Positions 43,143 through 53,840 of a stretch of DNA of 64,000 nucleotides are shown here, piece by piece (positions within the stretch are counted from its first letter, which is position 1; each line of letters starts with the position of its first letter). The notes under the pieces were generated by a model. It saw only the letters and a list, made by a program, of their open reading frames with translations. It did not search any database and had not been told where the DNA came from. Both the position numbers and the translations under genes were made by a program. Location: positions 992,001-1,056,000 of the forward strand of contig OZ037869.1 in assembly GCA_964035575.1 (NCBI GenBank), in the 5' to 3' direction. This DNA is from Rhynchopus sp. YZ270_cl-10. Lineage: Eukaryota; Euglenozoa; Diplonemea; Diplonemida; Diplonemidae.

Positions 43143-44104
43143 TACCAGAGGTGTTCACATTGTTCTAACTATCTTTTTTTTAAAAAAATTGTTACCTCTT
43201 CTTCCCTCCCCTCCTCCTCCTCCCCCTCTTGTGCTTTATTTGACATTTCTCAAAAAGATCTCACTGTTTAGGTCTCGATGAAGAAACGAATGCAGTTCTG
43301 TCGCCCCATCCCTTCCCCATCCCTTTCCTCCCTCATTGATATTGTGTATTCCAGAGAGTAGTTGTTACCATAAAAAAAACGCCGTATCAGATAAATTGGC
43401 TGTATTTTTGAGTATTTTGTGTAAAGTGTGTAATAAATATTCTGTCTTGATATTTTTTTTTATTACTCACAATACGCTCCCTCTGACTACCTGGCCGTGA
43501 AGAGGAAACTTCTTTGAAGCCAAAAAAACAAAAAAAAAACTGCATCTGTTATACAACACAGCCCGTATTTAGTCCTTCAAGTATTGCTAGCCACTGCAGA
43601 CTTTGCTGCACAGTATCACCATCCATTTTCAGGACAGGTTCATTCGGCAGGTGAGTTGTTGCACACTCATTATCGGATGCCGACTTCCACCGTCCTCAGT
43701 TCCAAGGTGACCAATCGAGAGAGGTACGTTCAAGGAGATCATTCTATCTCCTCTTTGAAAACAAAGTAATGATTGAGATGCCTCGGAAATAATAAAAGAA
43801 AGTGCCTTTTGGTTTGTTTTGTTTTGAGATAGTGCCAAGGAAATCGCCACAAATACGCGTCAATGCAGGTTTTTTAGATTCTCCTTTTAGGCATGAAACA
43901 AAAAAAGCTTTTCAAATATTTTCAAAAAGAAAATCTACTAATTTTTTTTCTCAGTCTACAGTACGGAACACTCGAACGTCTCACCCTTTTTGCGTTGAGC
44001 AGCGACGGAGATGCGTTTTTAGTACTCTTTACTCAGTTTTACTCTCCGCCCTCCGAAAAAAGTACCAGTCTCCCCCTTACCCCTTCCTCCCCCCCTACCT
44101 CCCC

Positions 44105-44371
44105 TACACGACGGTGAAGTCAATGACATGACATGTGCTTTTGACATGTGCTTACCATGTAACTTACCATGTAACTACATGTGAAACACATGTCATTTTA
44201 CATGTAAAATGACATGTGCGGTAACGTATATTGGCCGTAAAAATGTCATGTGTTTCACATGTCATTTCACATGTCATTTTACATGTCACATGTCACTTTT
44301 CACATGTCACTCTTCACATGTCATTTTACATGTAAAAGCACATGTCATTTCATTGACTTCACCGTCGTGTA
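44105..44371. mobile_element. TA-bordered MITE filled with ACATGT palindromes
   Basis: The inverted ends CACGACGGTGAAGTCAATGA are perfect over 20 bases and bordered by TA. The interior repeats ACATGTCATTT and its complement many times, so it can fold in many registers. There is no coding capacity. Confidence 0.75.
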
Positions 44372-44634
44372 CCCAACAAAGTGCATCAAAAACAAATAGC
44401 GGAGTTCATCCTCGGGTGTCTACACTTATACAACCAAGTTTTCAAAAACAAAGAAATATTTCAAACTATTTGAAGTATAAAAAAAAACTCCCCCCCCTCC
44501 ATTCTCAACACCACGTAAATACGGTGGATGAAAAAGAAATAAAAAAAAGGCATTTCCCCAATATTTGCATACCACCACCATCTTCGCCTTACGACCTCAC
44601 TCTATCTCTCTCTATCTCTATCTCTAGCCCACAT

Positions 44635-44637
44635 TTC
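44635..44637 (+). promoter_or_regulatory. Putative (trans-)splice acceptor of the DMAP1-like gene
   Basis: A CT-rich run (TCTATCTCTCTCTATCTC...) ends in TCTAG 32 bases before the ATG at 44670. The intervening bases are also pyrimidine-rich. Confidence 0.35.
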
Positions 44638-44669
44638 CTTTCTCTTGGTTTTTCTTCTTTTTTTCCACA

Positions 44670-46163
44670 ATGGGCGATATTGGAGATATTATGGGAATGC
44701 GCCGTAAGGGCGCTACTTACGGACAATCTCAGCGAATGGCAACAAAGAAAGCTGAAACCGCAAACAACGCGGAGGTGAAACGCATTGCAGGGATGATGGG
44801 CGGCAGTGCGATGATGCAGGATATGGTGCGAAAAGCCCTGCGCCTCACCTCCATCGACGCAGCTACGGCAAAACGCGGCAAACTCGAAGGACCTGCCGAC
44901 CCAAAACCACCCCTCACCTGGAAACGCTTACGCCACCGCACCGTCCTCCGCCCTCAAGACGACCTTCATCACACCACCACCTGGCACCCCACTACCATAC
45001 CCGAAGTCGATCCTTCGATGCATGACCCTACACAGATCACGCCGTTCTTCTCTATTACACCAGAGCAATATCTTGCGTTGCCTGACACAGTGCGGAACCC
45101 CCTTATCAGCGAAGAGAGCCTTCACGACTCGAAACGACAGCGCACCGAAACGAAGACAACGATTCCGCCAGAATGGGATGATGCGACGACTCTAAAGCTT
45201 CTTGAAATTGTGAGGAATCTCCCGGACGTGGTGTGGCCGGTGGTGCACGACCGATTTGTGGGGTGGATAGAACAGGAAGGAGGGGGGAAGGCGGAACGGT
45301 ACACCACCCAGCGTATCATGGAAAGATATGCAGTAGTGGTGGAAGCAGCTTCTGAAGTGCGGGTAAACACATTGTTTAAAGAAGCGCAAGGGAAAGAGAC
45401 GGAGACGAGACAGCATTTGCCGAGGGAGGTGATGGGTCGATATGTTAAGTCGTGGATAGCGGAGAACATTCCGTTGCAAGAGGTGGCGGTTTGGGCAGAG
45501 AAATTGCAGCAAATTTGGGAAAAATTGGATACATTGCGGCCGGAAGAAGAGGCGGAACAGAAGCAAAGAATGCACCAAATCTCGAAAATTATGAAAGCAA
45601 TGCGCGACTCTGGTGCAGACACCGTCTGGCACGATGCCAGAAAACAATCAAAACAGTGCCAACAACAGTCCTCCTCACGCAACGCGACTATCGACGAGGC
45701 GCGCCTCTTTGGTTCACTATATGACGATGTCGTGCGGTTGCAGAGCAGCGAATCAAAGTTGAAAACGCGGTCCACTTTTACATTGTACTCCGCTGAGTCG
45801 CGTGTCGCTAAGGTACGTCGCGTGAAGATCACTACACAGTTTGCGAGGCTCATGGCGTTGGGTGTAGAGAGTCAGAAGATGAAAGATATGATCAGGTCCG
45901 TTGAGATCTGGGTTTGTACTGAGCCTGTGTTCAATTTGTGTACAGAGCTGCGTGAGGTGATGCGGACACACGTTGCGTTGCAGGAGACCTGCGTAAAGGA
46001 GGCACGCAACGTGGCAAAGATCGACAAGCAAACGGAAACGCTCCTCGAAGAGCTGGCAGAGCTCGACACCACTATGAACGTAGAGGCTGCCTTCGCTGCC
46101 GAGGACACAGTGGTCGCCTCCGCGTTCCACATTCCTCGGCCCAGCAAAGGTGCCCCACTGTGA
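44670..46163 (+). CDS. DMAP1: DMAP1/Swc4-like chromatin protein
   Basis: 497 residues, single exon. The middle resembles the conserved DMAP1/Swc4 core: ITPEQY followed by a SANT-type helix set (residues about 165-230) with PPEWDDATTLKLLEI, VVWPVVHDRFVGW and TTQRIMERYAVVVEA. It corresponds to the W-x-E-E-T... HDR... DLKERYY pattern of the family. The N-terminus starts MGDIGDIMGMRRKG, and the C-terminal half is helical and charged. In yeast and animals this protein is shared by the NuA4 acetyltransferase and SWR1/SRCAP remodelling complexes in the nucleus. The similarity is limited to the SANT region and its surroundings, so the assignment is moderate. Confidence 0.6.
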   Translation: MGDIGDIMGMRRKGATYGQSQRMATKKAETANNAEVKRIAGMMGGSAMMQDMVRKALRLTSIDAATAKRGKLEGPADPKPPLTWKRLRHRTVLRPQDDLHHTTTWHPTTIPEVDPSMHDPTQITPFFSITPEQYLALPDTVRNPLISEESLHDSKRQRTETKTTIPPEWDDATTLKLLEIVRNLPDVVWPVVHDRFVGWIEQEGGGKAERYTTQRIMERYAVVVEAASEVRVNTLFKEAQGKETETRQHLPREVMGRYVKSWIAENIPLQEVAVWAEKLQQIWEKLDTLRPEEEAEQKQRMHQISKIMKAMRDSGADTVWHDARKQSKQCQQQSSSRNATIDEARLFGSLYDDVVRLQSSESKLKTRSTFTLYSAESRVAKVRRVKITTQFARLMALGVESQKMKDMIRSVEIWVCTEPVFNLCTELREVMRTHVALQETCVKEARNVAKIDKQTETLLEELAELDTTMNVEAAFAAEDTVVASAFHIPRPSKGAPL

Positions 46164-46364
46164 AGGGGAAGGGGGCAGGGGGGTCTGCGCATAAAGGAGG
46201 GAGGAAGAAGCATGTGGCAGACGTGTGTGTAGGTGAGGGATATTCATCTTTCAGTGTGTTAGAGATTTTAAAAATCGAATATGAAAAAAAATAAAAGAGC
46301 GGTGGTGTTTTTGTTCATGTTCTGGGGGAGGGTGAGTCTAGTGTCGTTGTGGGTAGTATTGAGA

Positions 46365-46525
46365 TTGTGTTCCTGATATTGCAACGTGCAACCAGGTGGG
46401 AGAAAGTGAGAGACACAAACCTGACGAGGCCGCATGCGGTGGAACCAGTGCTCCGCTTTTGCAGTGAGCTGGTGCCACGGAATGTTGCCGAGAAACACAC
46501 ATTTGGCTGTCTCAACATTTTGGTT
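46365..46525. repeat. Block B repeat, 3'-end fragment
   Basis: It matches the last about 160 bases of block B: GGTGGGAGAAAGTGAGAGAC, CTGACGAGGCCGCATGCGG, GAATGTTGCCGAGAAACA. It continues into TCTCAACATTTTGG, as at 60930-60950. Confidence 0.85.
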
Positions 46526-46571
46526 GAGTCAGGGAATTTTGAGATCTGCATCCAAATTCACCTTCACAGCC

Positions 46572-47020
46572 AAGAGTTTTACGCACACCCCCCTTGATCC
46601 ACCATTGCGAGGGGAGAGGTCGACTTGTCCCCTCTGAGAAAACAGCTGACGTGAACAACTGAAGAGAATGATGACAAAACTTAATAATTTGGCAATTTGC
46701 GTATGAAGCCACGCTGTTGATTACAACATTAAGAAGACGAGACTGACCACGTTGCACCACACCACATCACATCACATCACACCAACAACGTCCACTCACT
46801 GCACCTGCGGCTGTATTGTGCCGACGGGTGTGAACCAGTAGGCGGAGAAACACATGTGTGTCTCTGAACACCTCCACACACACCACACACGGAAGAGATG
46901 GAAATGATGATAAAACTATTATTCATGCGTGTCTTTAAACGGACTCCTTTGCGGGAATGTTGAGAAACAATTTTGGCTACGTCTGACAACACAACACACA
47001 ACACCTCTCTGTGGCATGAT
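46572..47020. repeat. Block A repeat, full copy 1
   Basis: It runs from AGAGTTTTACGCACACCCCC through GACGAGACTGACCACGTTGC, a variable TCACA microsatellite and CACCTGCGGCTGTATTGTG to CTCTGTGGCATGAT. It is nearly identical to copies at 49559-50005 and 60999-61449. Confidence 0.9.
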
Positions 47021-47097
47021 TGCTCCACATCCACATCCACATCACATTACACCCCCTTTACTCTACGACCCAATCCTTTCAATCTTTTTCACACAAA

Positions 47098-47100
47098 CAG
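47098..47100 (+). promoter_or_regulatory. Putative (trans-)splice acceptor of the RING gene
   Basis: CAATCTTTTTCACACAAACAG ends 21 bases before the ATG at 47122. Confidence 0.35.
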
Positions 47101-47121
47101 AATACATTACACAACTCAACC

Positions 47122-47892
47122 ATGTCTGACTTAAAGGCGCAGTTCAAGAAGGCGATGCACAAGATGGATCGTAGCGTTGAGAAAGCGGCGAAGAAGATCG
47201 ACAAGGAGGTCGACAAGACTGTTGTCAGTGTGGTGCATGCCTGCGACAACATCAAACGGTCGTTGTTCAATGAGCCCGAGACCACCACCACAACCACAAC
47301 CTCCTCCTCCTCCTCCGACCAACGCCGCCTACGCCAGCACTCACAAAATGACCAATACCTATACCAGGAACAACGTGCGCAACAGCATATGCATCATTCA
47401 CGTCCACAGGTTGTCCAGCAGCAACGTGTCGTTCCCGTTCCGGTTGCGTCGCAGCGTGTTGCGCAGCCACGTGCCGAGCCGACACCACCACGTGCAGAAG
47501 TGGCACCGGTACCCCGTGCAGAACCTGTGGTCTCCGCAGTGGGTGCCCCGGAGGAGTTTGTGTGTCCGATCTGCTGCGAGCTGATGGTGCGCCCGAAGCA
47601 GTGCCGTGAGGGCCATTCGCTGTGCACCTTCTGCTGGGAGGACTGCCTCTCACAGGGCATAGGTGGCGGCCGTCTCGTCTGCCCCATGGACAACACCACC
47701 CCAGTCCGCAAAGAAGATCTCGTACCCAACAGAAGCCTTGCCTCGCTCATAGAGACATACATCAAAAGGGTGCAAGCAAAGGAAGAAGAGAAGAAGCGCC
47801 AGAGACGCGAGCATGAGAGCCAAAGATCTAGCCAGGCGAGGCCAACAAGGGTGTCGTCAGTGGATACCCGAAGGAACGTCGCTATTGTGTGA
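47122..47892 (+). CDS. RING/U-box-type E3 ubiquitin ligase candidate
   Basis: 256 residues. The N-terminal part is helical and charged (MSDLKAQFKKAMHKMD...), then Thr/Ser, Gln/His and Pro/Arg/Val-rich linkers. Residues 148-195 form a RING-like domain: FVCPICCELMVRPKQC, EGHSLCTFCWEDC, and after a loop LVCPMD. The C-x2-C, C-x2-H, C-x2-C and C-P pattern is clear, while the order VRP...GH and the following NRSLASLIETYI also fit U-box-like proteins. The C-terminus is a basic coiled segment. The start is the first ATG after an acceptor-like AG. It has no signal peptide, so it differs from its secreted neighbours. Confidence 0.82.
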   Translation: MSDLKAQFKKAMHKMDRSVEKAAKKIDKEVDKTVVSVVHACDNIKRSLFNEPETTTTTTTSSSSSDQRRLRQHSQNDQYLYQEQRAQQHMHHSRPQVVQQQRVVPVPVASQRVAQPRAEPTPPRAEVAPVPRAEPVVSAVGAPEEFVCPICCELMVRPKQCREGHSLCTFCWEDCLSQGIGGGRLVCPMDNTTPVRKEDLVPNRSLASLIETYIKRVQAKEEEKKRQRREHESQRSSQARPTRVSSVDTRRNVAIV

Positions 47893-49558
47893 AGAGGAAG
47901 TAGAAAATAACGTTCTTCCCTTTCTGTTCTTGCTTGTTAGATTGTTTTGTCGTTTTCTGCAAGGAAATGAGGTTTTGTTTTGCAACTTGTTTCTGTGGTT
48001 GCTCTTTCTTTCTTTTATGCTGCTTTCACATTTTGAAAGTATTTCTCTCATGTGAACGAAAACAGTTTTAAAAAAAAGGGAGAGCGGGTTAAGCGAGGTT
48101 TTTAAAGAGAGGAATACGTGGGGCAAAGAAAGCATTAATTAAAGCATTTCTCGTATTCTAACCGTTTTCTTATGTCCTTTTTTTTCTGGAAAACCTTACG
48201 AGTTGTCTTATTTAAGGCCTTTTGCCACAGCTTCACTATTCCTCTGTTAGTGTCACATCAGCTGTTTCGTTTTGATACAAAAATAAATGTTCTAAAAGTG
48301 TTCTAGCCTGCACCTTCTAACTCGGATTTTATTTTGTCGTTTTTTTCCCCCCCGCCCCGCCCCACTTTCCCTATCCACGTTCCTTTTTTTCTTGGAAATA
48401 AACCGCTTTGTGGCAGCAACAACAACGCACCTATCTGTTCAGGAAGGGTCTCGTTTTCTGAGTAAATCAGAGTGAGAGTGTTAACGCAACAGATAGAGTA
48501 CAAAGACTGCTTGCACGATTTTTTTTTTAAAACTCAGACAGCATAATTACTGGGAATATCAATCAGCGCAGTCCGTTTTGTTTAATTTTTTTGTTTGGTA
48601 TTTGGTCAAGACAATTCCTGTTTGCTAAAATAGTAGGTACACGTATTTGTTTATTTGTCCAAAAGCCGAAGTGTGCCAAGACTTGAAGAGTGCGCATTAA
48701 GAAAAAACTAACGACGCGATTTTTGAGCGCATAATTTTTCTAAGGTTTCGCCCATATTTTTTTGTTTTTGTTGTGTGTTTGTGACATGCCTTCATCCTTG
48801 AGGTGTCTGCACGTCATCAAATTCACAGGCAATACTCCACTCCGCACCCCCCCCGTTCAATTATTGGTTTGTTCTTTACATTAAAATAGACATTTCAACT
48901 TTATCATTTTTTTTTCTTGATTTTTTTTTTGAAAGGGAACACGAGGTATTGTTTGGACTGTGTAATGACCATTCACGTTTCACATTTTTTACCCCATTCT
49001 TTCCTTGCCCTGTGTACGAGAGACATACGCCGGTTAAGTTTTTGCTTTTTTTTCTTTTTCAACGTTGCAGACGCCTGCTGCGTTCACCCCCTATGCTATT
49101 GTGCTTCTGCCCCCTTCCCTTGCTCTTCTGCTTAACAAGCCGAAGAACAATCCGTTTGTTTGAACAACGGAAATAGGAGCAAGGTTGGAGGCAGTGGCTG
49201 TGCTGTCTGTTTTCTAGAGACCCAAACCCCAAGGATGCCGATGGGTGTCCTCGTCAGCGCTTTTAATAGCGCCAACGATGCAGCTAAGATGCAAAAGGGG
49301 CGAAAGTAGATTTAATTCAGATACGAGTTCTGCTGAGATGTTGTTGTTGTTTTTTTAAGACTTAACTTTAACTCAAGTTCTCCCAAGTGGCAAGTGGCGG
49401 TTCCGTCACTGTGGCTAGTTCAGCGTTTTGGTCCCTACCCCCGCAACTCACTTCTTTTTTTAAAGGCAAAATAATTTTCTAAAAAAGAGTCATTTTTTAA
49501 CGTGGTTTTTTACTGTATGTACTTAAGAAGAGTGTTGGTTCCACATCCACATCCGAAC
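47893..49558. other. Intergenic DNA
   Basis: T-rich spacer without a supported gene. A CATCCTTGAGGTGTCTGCAC motif near 48790 recurs in other spacers (15865, 51490, 62940). Confidence 0.6.
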
Positions 49559-50105
49559 AAGAGTTTTACGCACACCCCCCTTGATCCACCATTGCGAGGG
49601 GAGAGGTCGACTTGTCCCCTCTGAGAAAACAGCTGACGTGGACAACTGAAGAGAATGATGACAAAACTTAATAATTTGGCAATTTGCGTATGAAGCCACG
49701 CTGTTGATTACAACATTAAGAAGACGAGACTGACCACGTTGCACCACACCACATCACATCACATCACACCAACAACGTCCACTCACTGCACCTGCGGCTG
49801 TATTGTGCCGACGGGTGTGAACCAGTAGGCGGAGAAACACATGTGTGTCTCTGAACACCTCCACACACCACACACGGAAGAGATGGAAATGATGATAAAA
49901 CTATTATTCATGCGTGTCTTTAAACGGACTCCTTTGCGGGAATGTTGAGAAACAATTTTGGCTACGTCTGACAACACAACACACAACACCTCTCTGTGGC
50001 ATGATGATCTATCAGCAGTCTCCCTCTTCCGAATGGCTTTGACGAATGCCTGCGACTACGAACCTGGGACACGTTGTTGTCCTACTTGCGCTGACCACAC
50101 ATCCT
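49559..50105. repeat. Block A copy 2 followed by block C
   Basis: Block A (49559-50005) runs directly into block C (GATCTATCAGCAGTCTCCC... TTGCGCTGACCACACATC, about 50006-50105). The pair sits 120 bases upstream of the first DUF6748-like gene. A shortened piece of block D (AGAAGAGTGTTGGTTCCACA) precedes it. Confidence 0.9.
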
Positions 50106-50225
50106 ATCACCACCACCTGTTCAACAATTTCCCTTTCCCTTTCACCTCCCAACCCCCTCCCTCCCCACAAGACATCAGTTCACCCAACACACATCCACAG
50201 ACTCAACACAAAGAAAGAGACAACG

Positions 50226-51086
50226 ATGCAAACGACAGTGCTCGCTGCTGCCCTGCTCTGCGTAGGAGCAAACGGTGCGGCGCTCCTGACGGAGCAGTCA
50301 ACTGCCTTTGACGCACAGGGTTACTACCACGCGAGGCAGGACCAAAGGAGATGCGTGCACCCACTTTGCGGTGGGTACTGGATCCGTGCGGTGAACAAGC
50401 GCTACACGACGTGTGCAAACGGGATGCTGGAGACGGAGTGCTATGTGGCCGAAGTTGTGTCGGACAGCCCGTTCAATTTTGAGGGCCCGTGGCAGCTGCT
50501 GAAGGGGGAGCACACGAGCAAGGTGTGGGACAACTGGGGTGTGCTGGGGAGCTTCAAGCTGGAGACTGCACACAAGCAAGCGAGCGAGGTGGAGGGCACA
50601 GGGTCCTTTGTGGCTGTGAAGGACAACGGGGTGCGCTGCGTGACCCACCCGTGCCCGAGCATGACGGAGATCTTTCTGAACTGGCATTTCTCGAGGTCCA
50701 TCTCGGACATCACGTTCAGCGAAGACCTGGACGCGGAGATGGTGGCGTGGGCAAGAGAGAACATCTTCACTGGACACGAGGTTGTGGTCGCTGGGAGGCA
50801 CAGGTACGTGAGCGGCCCTGCTGGTTACGGGCTTGGGCTTGTGGTGAACCAGATCTACCAGCCTGCGACACTGTGCGCAGAAGGCTACTCGTGGCACAAG
50901 GAGGCCTGCCGCACCTCCTTTGGCTGTGCGCACCCTGAGCTGGAGCTGACTGCTGCTGGTGGAGCCCCGATGGTGGACCCTGTCACGGGTGAGGTCACGG
51001 GGGCGTTCTACCAGAGCTGTGTGAAGAGCTGTGACCCTCCGGCCTTCGCATCTGGGCCGGGTAAGTGCTACGTCGCTCTTCCTTGA
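50226..51086 (+). CDS. Secreted DUF6748-like protein, copy 1
   Basis: 286 residues. A signal peptide (MQTTVLAAALLCVGANGAA) is followed by a mature region starting around LLTEQSTAF. A block RRCVHPLCGGYWIRAVN, with TTCANGMLETECYVAEV after it, resembles the DUF6748 family known mostly from bacteria. A second half repeats the pattern with VRCVTHPCPSMTEIFLNWH. The C-terminal part has paired cysteines (LCAEGYSWHKEACRTSFGC; CVKSCDP; GKCYVALP), probably disulphides. No enzymatic motif is seen. The protein is identical to that of the gene at 61676-62536; one silent difference was noticed (GAG/GAA near 50593). Confidence 0.8.
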   Translation: MQTTVLAAALLCVGANGAALLTEQSTAFDAQGYYHARQDQRRCVHPLCGGYWIRAVNKRYTTCANGMLETECYVAEVVSDSPFNFEGPWQLLKGEHTSKVWDNWGVLGSFKLETAHKQASEVEGTGSFVAVKDNGVRCVTHPCPSMTEIFLNWHFSRSISDITFSEDLDAEMVAWARENIFTGHEVVVAGRHRYVSGPAGYGLGLVVNQIYQPATLCAEGYSWHKEACRTSFGCAHPELELTAAGGAPMVDPVTGEVTGAFYQSCVKSCDPPAFASGPGKCYVALP

Positions 51087-52349
51087 AGGTGAAAGGGTGA
51101 TAGGGTTTGTAACCCACAGACATGCTCCGAAAACAACCAACGATGCGCAACTTGAAAAGAGCGCAACAACAAACAACTTGATTTTGATTTTTATTTTTAT
51201 TTTATTTGCTTTACACTTTTGACCGTCACGGTCACATTCTTTTGGGGGCAATTTTTGCGATACGCCTTTTGGGCGAAGATGCAATGCCCCCAAGCCACCA
51301 GCAAACGCATACCATGTGATGCATATTCGTATTCTATGTACTTTGCGCCCTTTTTTTCCTTCTCTTTTTATTTATAAAGTGTGTGGGCCGTGAGGCTCAC
51401 TCATCTTTCAAGCTTTCTTTTATCTTCACGCTTTTATGTATCCGCAAGGGCACCGTTCGTTTTCCCTTTATTTTCCTTGCACACCTGCATCCAAGAGGTG
51501 TCGGAACGTTTATCAACTTCACTTTCTTTCAGGCATGATTCATGAGACCTCTGTGAGTCATCTGTTCGATCTATTTTTTTCTCTATTTTTCTGCTTTTTC
51601 TGCAACCACGTTACCCAAGAATCGGTATCACAAAACAAAGGAAGCAAACCCTCCCCTCCCTCCGTCTTGTCTGCATACCACATCCACATCCAACAATCCT
51701 CGAGTGCACATGATGATATTCAGTTAAAGCCATTGGTCCATTCAATGAAGCAGGAAAACCTCCTGATGATTTTCACTTTAACTTAAGACAGAAGGAAACT
51801 GAACAGCAGAAGAGTGTTGGTTCCACAGCTACAGGCACACAAGAGTTTTACGCACACCCCCCTTGATCCACCATTGCGAGGGGAGAGGTCGACTTGTCCC
51901 CTCTGAGAAAACAGCTGACGTGGACAACTGAAGAGAATGATGACAAAACTTAATAATTTGGCAATTTGCGTATGAAGCCACGCTGTTGATTACAACATTA
52001 AGAAGACGAGACTGACCACGTTGCACCACACCACACCACATCACATCACACCAACAACATCCACTCACTGCACCTGCGGCTGTATTGTGCCGACGGGTGT
52101 GAACCAGTAGGCGGAGAAACACATGTGTGTCTCTGAACACCTCCACACACACCACACGCGGAAGAGATGAAAATGATGATAACAACCTTCCGCATCACAT
52201 CCACAACGTCCACTTGGCAGTAAGATCTCGAAAGTATTTTGACGAGTTCTGCAACCTGGATTTCCCCGAGGTTCCTCATCACCTTCCTCACCTTACATGA
52301 CAACTTGCACACCACGAACAGATTATTCTTTCTGAAAAAGTATTCAAAA
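51087..52349. other. Spacer duplicated with the gene, then repeat blocks D and A
   Basis: The 3' flank is the same as that of the second copy (62537 onward). A hairpin of the dispersed class lies near 51377-51408 with changed arms (TGTGGGCC/GGCTCAC). Block D (51695-51840) and a truncated block A (51841-52180) lead to the S37 peptidase gene. Confidence 0.7.
51695..52180. repeat. Block D plus truncated block A, copy 3
   Basis: Block D starts TGCACATGATGATATTCAG and ends TTCCACAGCTACAGGCACAC; it also occurs at 57231-57366 and 63145-63290. Block A here stops after GAAGAGATGAAAATGATGAT, 170 bases before the next ATG. Confidence 0.88.
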
Positions 52350-53840
52350 ATGAGAGTTGCTTTCAACACAGTGACAGCACTGCTGTGTGCGTGCACGACC
52401 CTGAGTGTGTCTGCGACGACAACAGACCCACACGCATCTGCAAACGTGAGCGACGTGCTGGCCTCCCTGCGACACGTGACGAACCTGCTTGAGGAGCCCT
52501 GTGGCGACTACGTGCCGTACACAGCACGCTGCTTCACGTTCACTGTGACGCAGCCTGTGAACCACTTCCGCCACAGACGCTGGAGCACAGGGACCTTTGA
52601 GCAGAAGGTGCGCATCATCCACCGCAGCTGGGACGCACCTGTTGCCCTGCGCACGCGAGGCTACGAGCTGTACGCGGACAGCACGCCGTACCGGTACTAC
52701 CCGATTGAGCCGACACGCATGCTGGAGGGGAACCTCATTGACGTGGAGCACAGGTACTACGGGGACTCGATCCCCGGTGCTGCTGCGGGGCGTCCGTACG
52801 ACTACTCAGGGCTGACGGTGCTGCAGAGTGCGATTGACCTGCTGAAGGTGGTGCGGACGCTGCGTGGGCGGGGCCGCTACACGGGCCGCTGGGTGTCCTT
52901 CGGGTACAGCAAGGGTGGGATGACGGCGACCTTCTTCAGGCGGTACTTCCCGCGTGCTGTGGACGCGACTGTGGCGTACGTGGCACCGCTGAACACAGAC
53001 CTCCCGGACACACGTGGGCTCGACTACTTCGCAGGGCTTGGGTCGGAGGAGTGCAGGGCGACGCTGCTTGCCTTCCAGCGTGGTGTGCTGCAGCGCCGTG
53101 ACGAGGCGGCCGGGTACCTGGCGGAGCTTGTGGCGTCGACGAACGACAGCGCAGCGCACTACAAGCGCGGTGGTGTGTCGGAGGCCCTCGAGTACATGGT
53201 GTCGGAGTACGACTTCTTCTTCTGGCAGTACGGCGGGGAGGCCTACTGCGGGGACGTCCCCGACGCAGCAAACACGTCGACGCCGATCGCAACTGTCATG
53301 GAGCACCTCGACCTGCACGTCGGCCTCACGACGTACTTTGCGCGCAGCCTTGCCCAGGGCACCGACACGTACTACCAGCAGGTGCTGTCTGAGCTGGGGA
53401 ACTCTGCGGCCCTCCTGGAGCCCCTGGAGGACCTGCTGCAGTACAACCCAAACGACGTCTCTGTGTACGGCCCGCACGACACAGAGACACCGTGCTACTC
53501 GTCGCGCACCATGCGCGGTGTGGAGCACTGGGCCAAGTACCGTGCAACGAAGGTCATGTACGTGTACGGTGGGGGTGACCCGTGGTCTGCAGTCATGTAC
53601 CCGCTCCCGTACAACGCCGTGAGGAACGATGTGCACCGCTTCGTGGCTGCGGACAGCAACCACGGGGCAGACATCAGTGAGCTTGCGGACAGTGAGGGGC
53701 GCCAGGAGGCGACGAACACTGTGCGCAGGTGGGCTGGGCTTCCGGAGCTGTCGGAGGAGGAGGAGACACAGCGCACGGCAGATGTGCAGGTCAACGGTCT
53801 TGCCTTGCCACGTGTGCCTGCTGAGGGGAGGAGGCGTTAG
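52350..53840 (+). CDS. Secreted peptidase of family S37 (tripeptidyl aminopeptidase type)
   Basis: 496 residues. A signal peptide (VTALLCACTTLSVSA) precedes a domain with FTVTQPVNHF, GTFEQKVRIIHRSWD, EPTRMLEGNLIDVEHRYYG, WVSFGYSKGGMTATFFRRY and VDATVAYVAPLN, the hallmark phrases of peptidase S37, an alpha/beta-hydrolase fold family best known from Streptomyces. The likely nucleophile is S187 (GYSKGG); candidates for the other triad members are D410 (GGGDPWS) and H438 (SNHGAD). It probably removes tripeptides or acts as a prolyl peptidase outside the cell or in a digestive compartment. The single exon with strongly GC-biased codons and a mainly bacterial family distribution suggest ancient lateral acquisition, which is inference. 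Confidence 0.88.
   Translation: MRVAFNTVTALLCACTTLSVSATTTDPHASANVSDVLASLRHVTNLLEEPCGDYVPYTARCFTFTVTQPVNHFRHRRWSTGTFEQKVRIIHRSWDAPVALRTRGYELYADSTPYRYYPIEPTRMLEGNLIDVEHRYYGDSIPGAAAGRPYDYSGLTVLQSAIDLLKVVRTLRGRGRYTGRWVSFGYSKGGMTATFFRRYFPRAVDATVAYVAPLNTDLPDTRGLDYFAGLGSEECRATLLAFQRGVLQRRDEAAGYLAELVASTNDSAAHYKRGGVSEALEYMVSEYDFFFWQYGGEAYCGDVPDAANTSTPIATVMEHLDLHVGLTTYFARSLAQGTDTYYQQVLSELGNSAALLEPLEDLLQYNPNDVSVYGPHDTETPCYSSRTMRGVEHWAKYRATKVMYVYGGGDPWSAVMYPLPYNAVRNDVHRFVAADSNHGADISELADSEGRQEATNTVRRWAGLPELSEEEETQRTADVQVNGLALPRVPAEGRRR

Larger units (their letters stand above)
42561..44669. other. Intergenic DNA with two MITEs
   Basis: No gene is seen. It contains the elements at 43028-43142 and 44105-44371, the shared block of about 50 bases at 44400-44450, and pyrimidine tracts before the next gene. 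Confidence 0.6.
46164..47121. other. Upstream region of the RING gene, built of repeat blocks
   Basis: The end part of block B (46365-46525) is followed by block A (46572-47020). Only about 100 unique bases separate block A from the next ATG. Confidence 0.7.
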
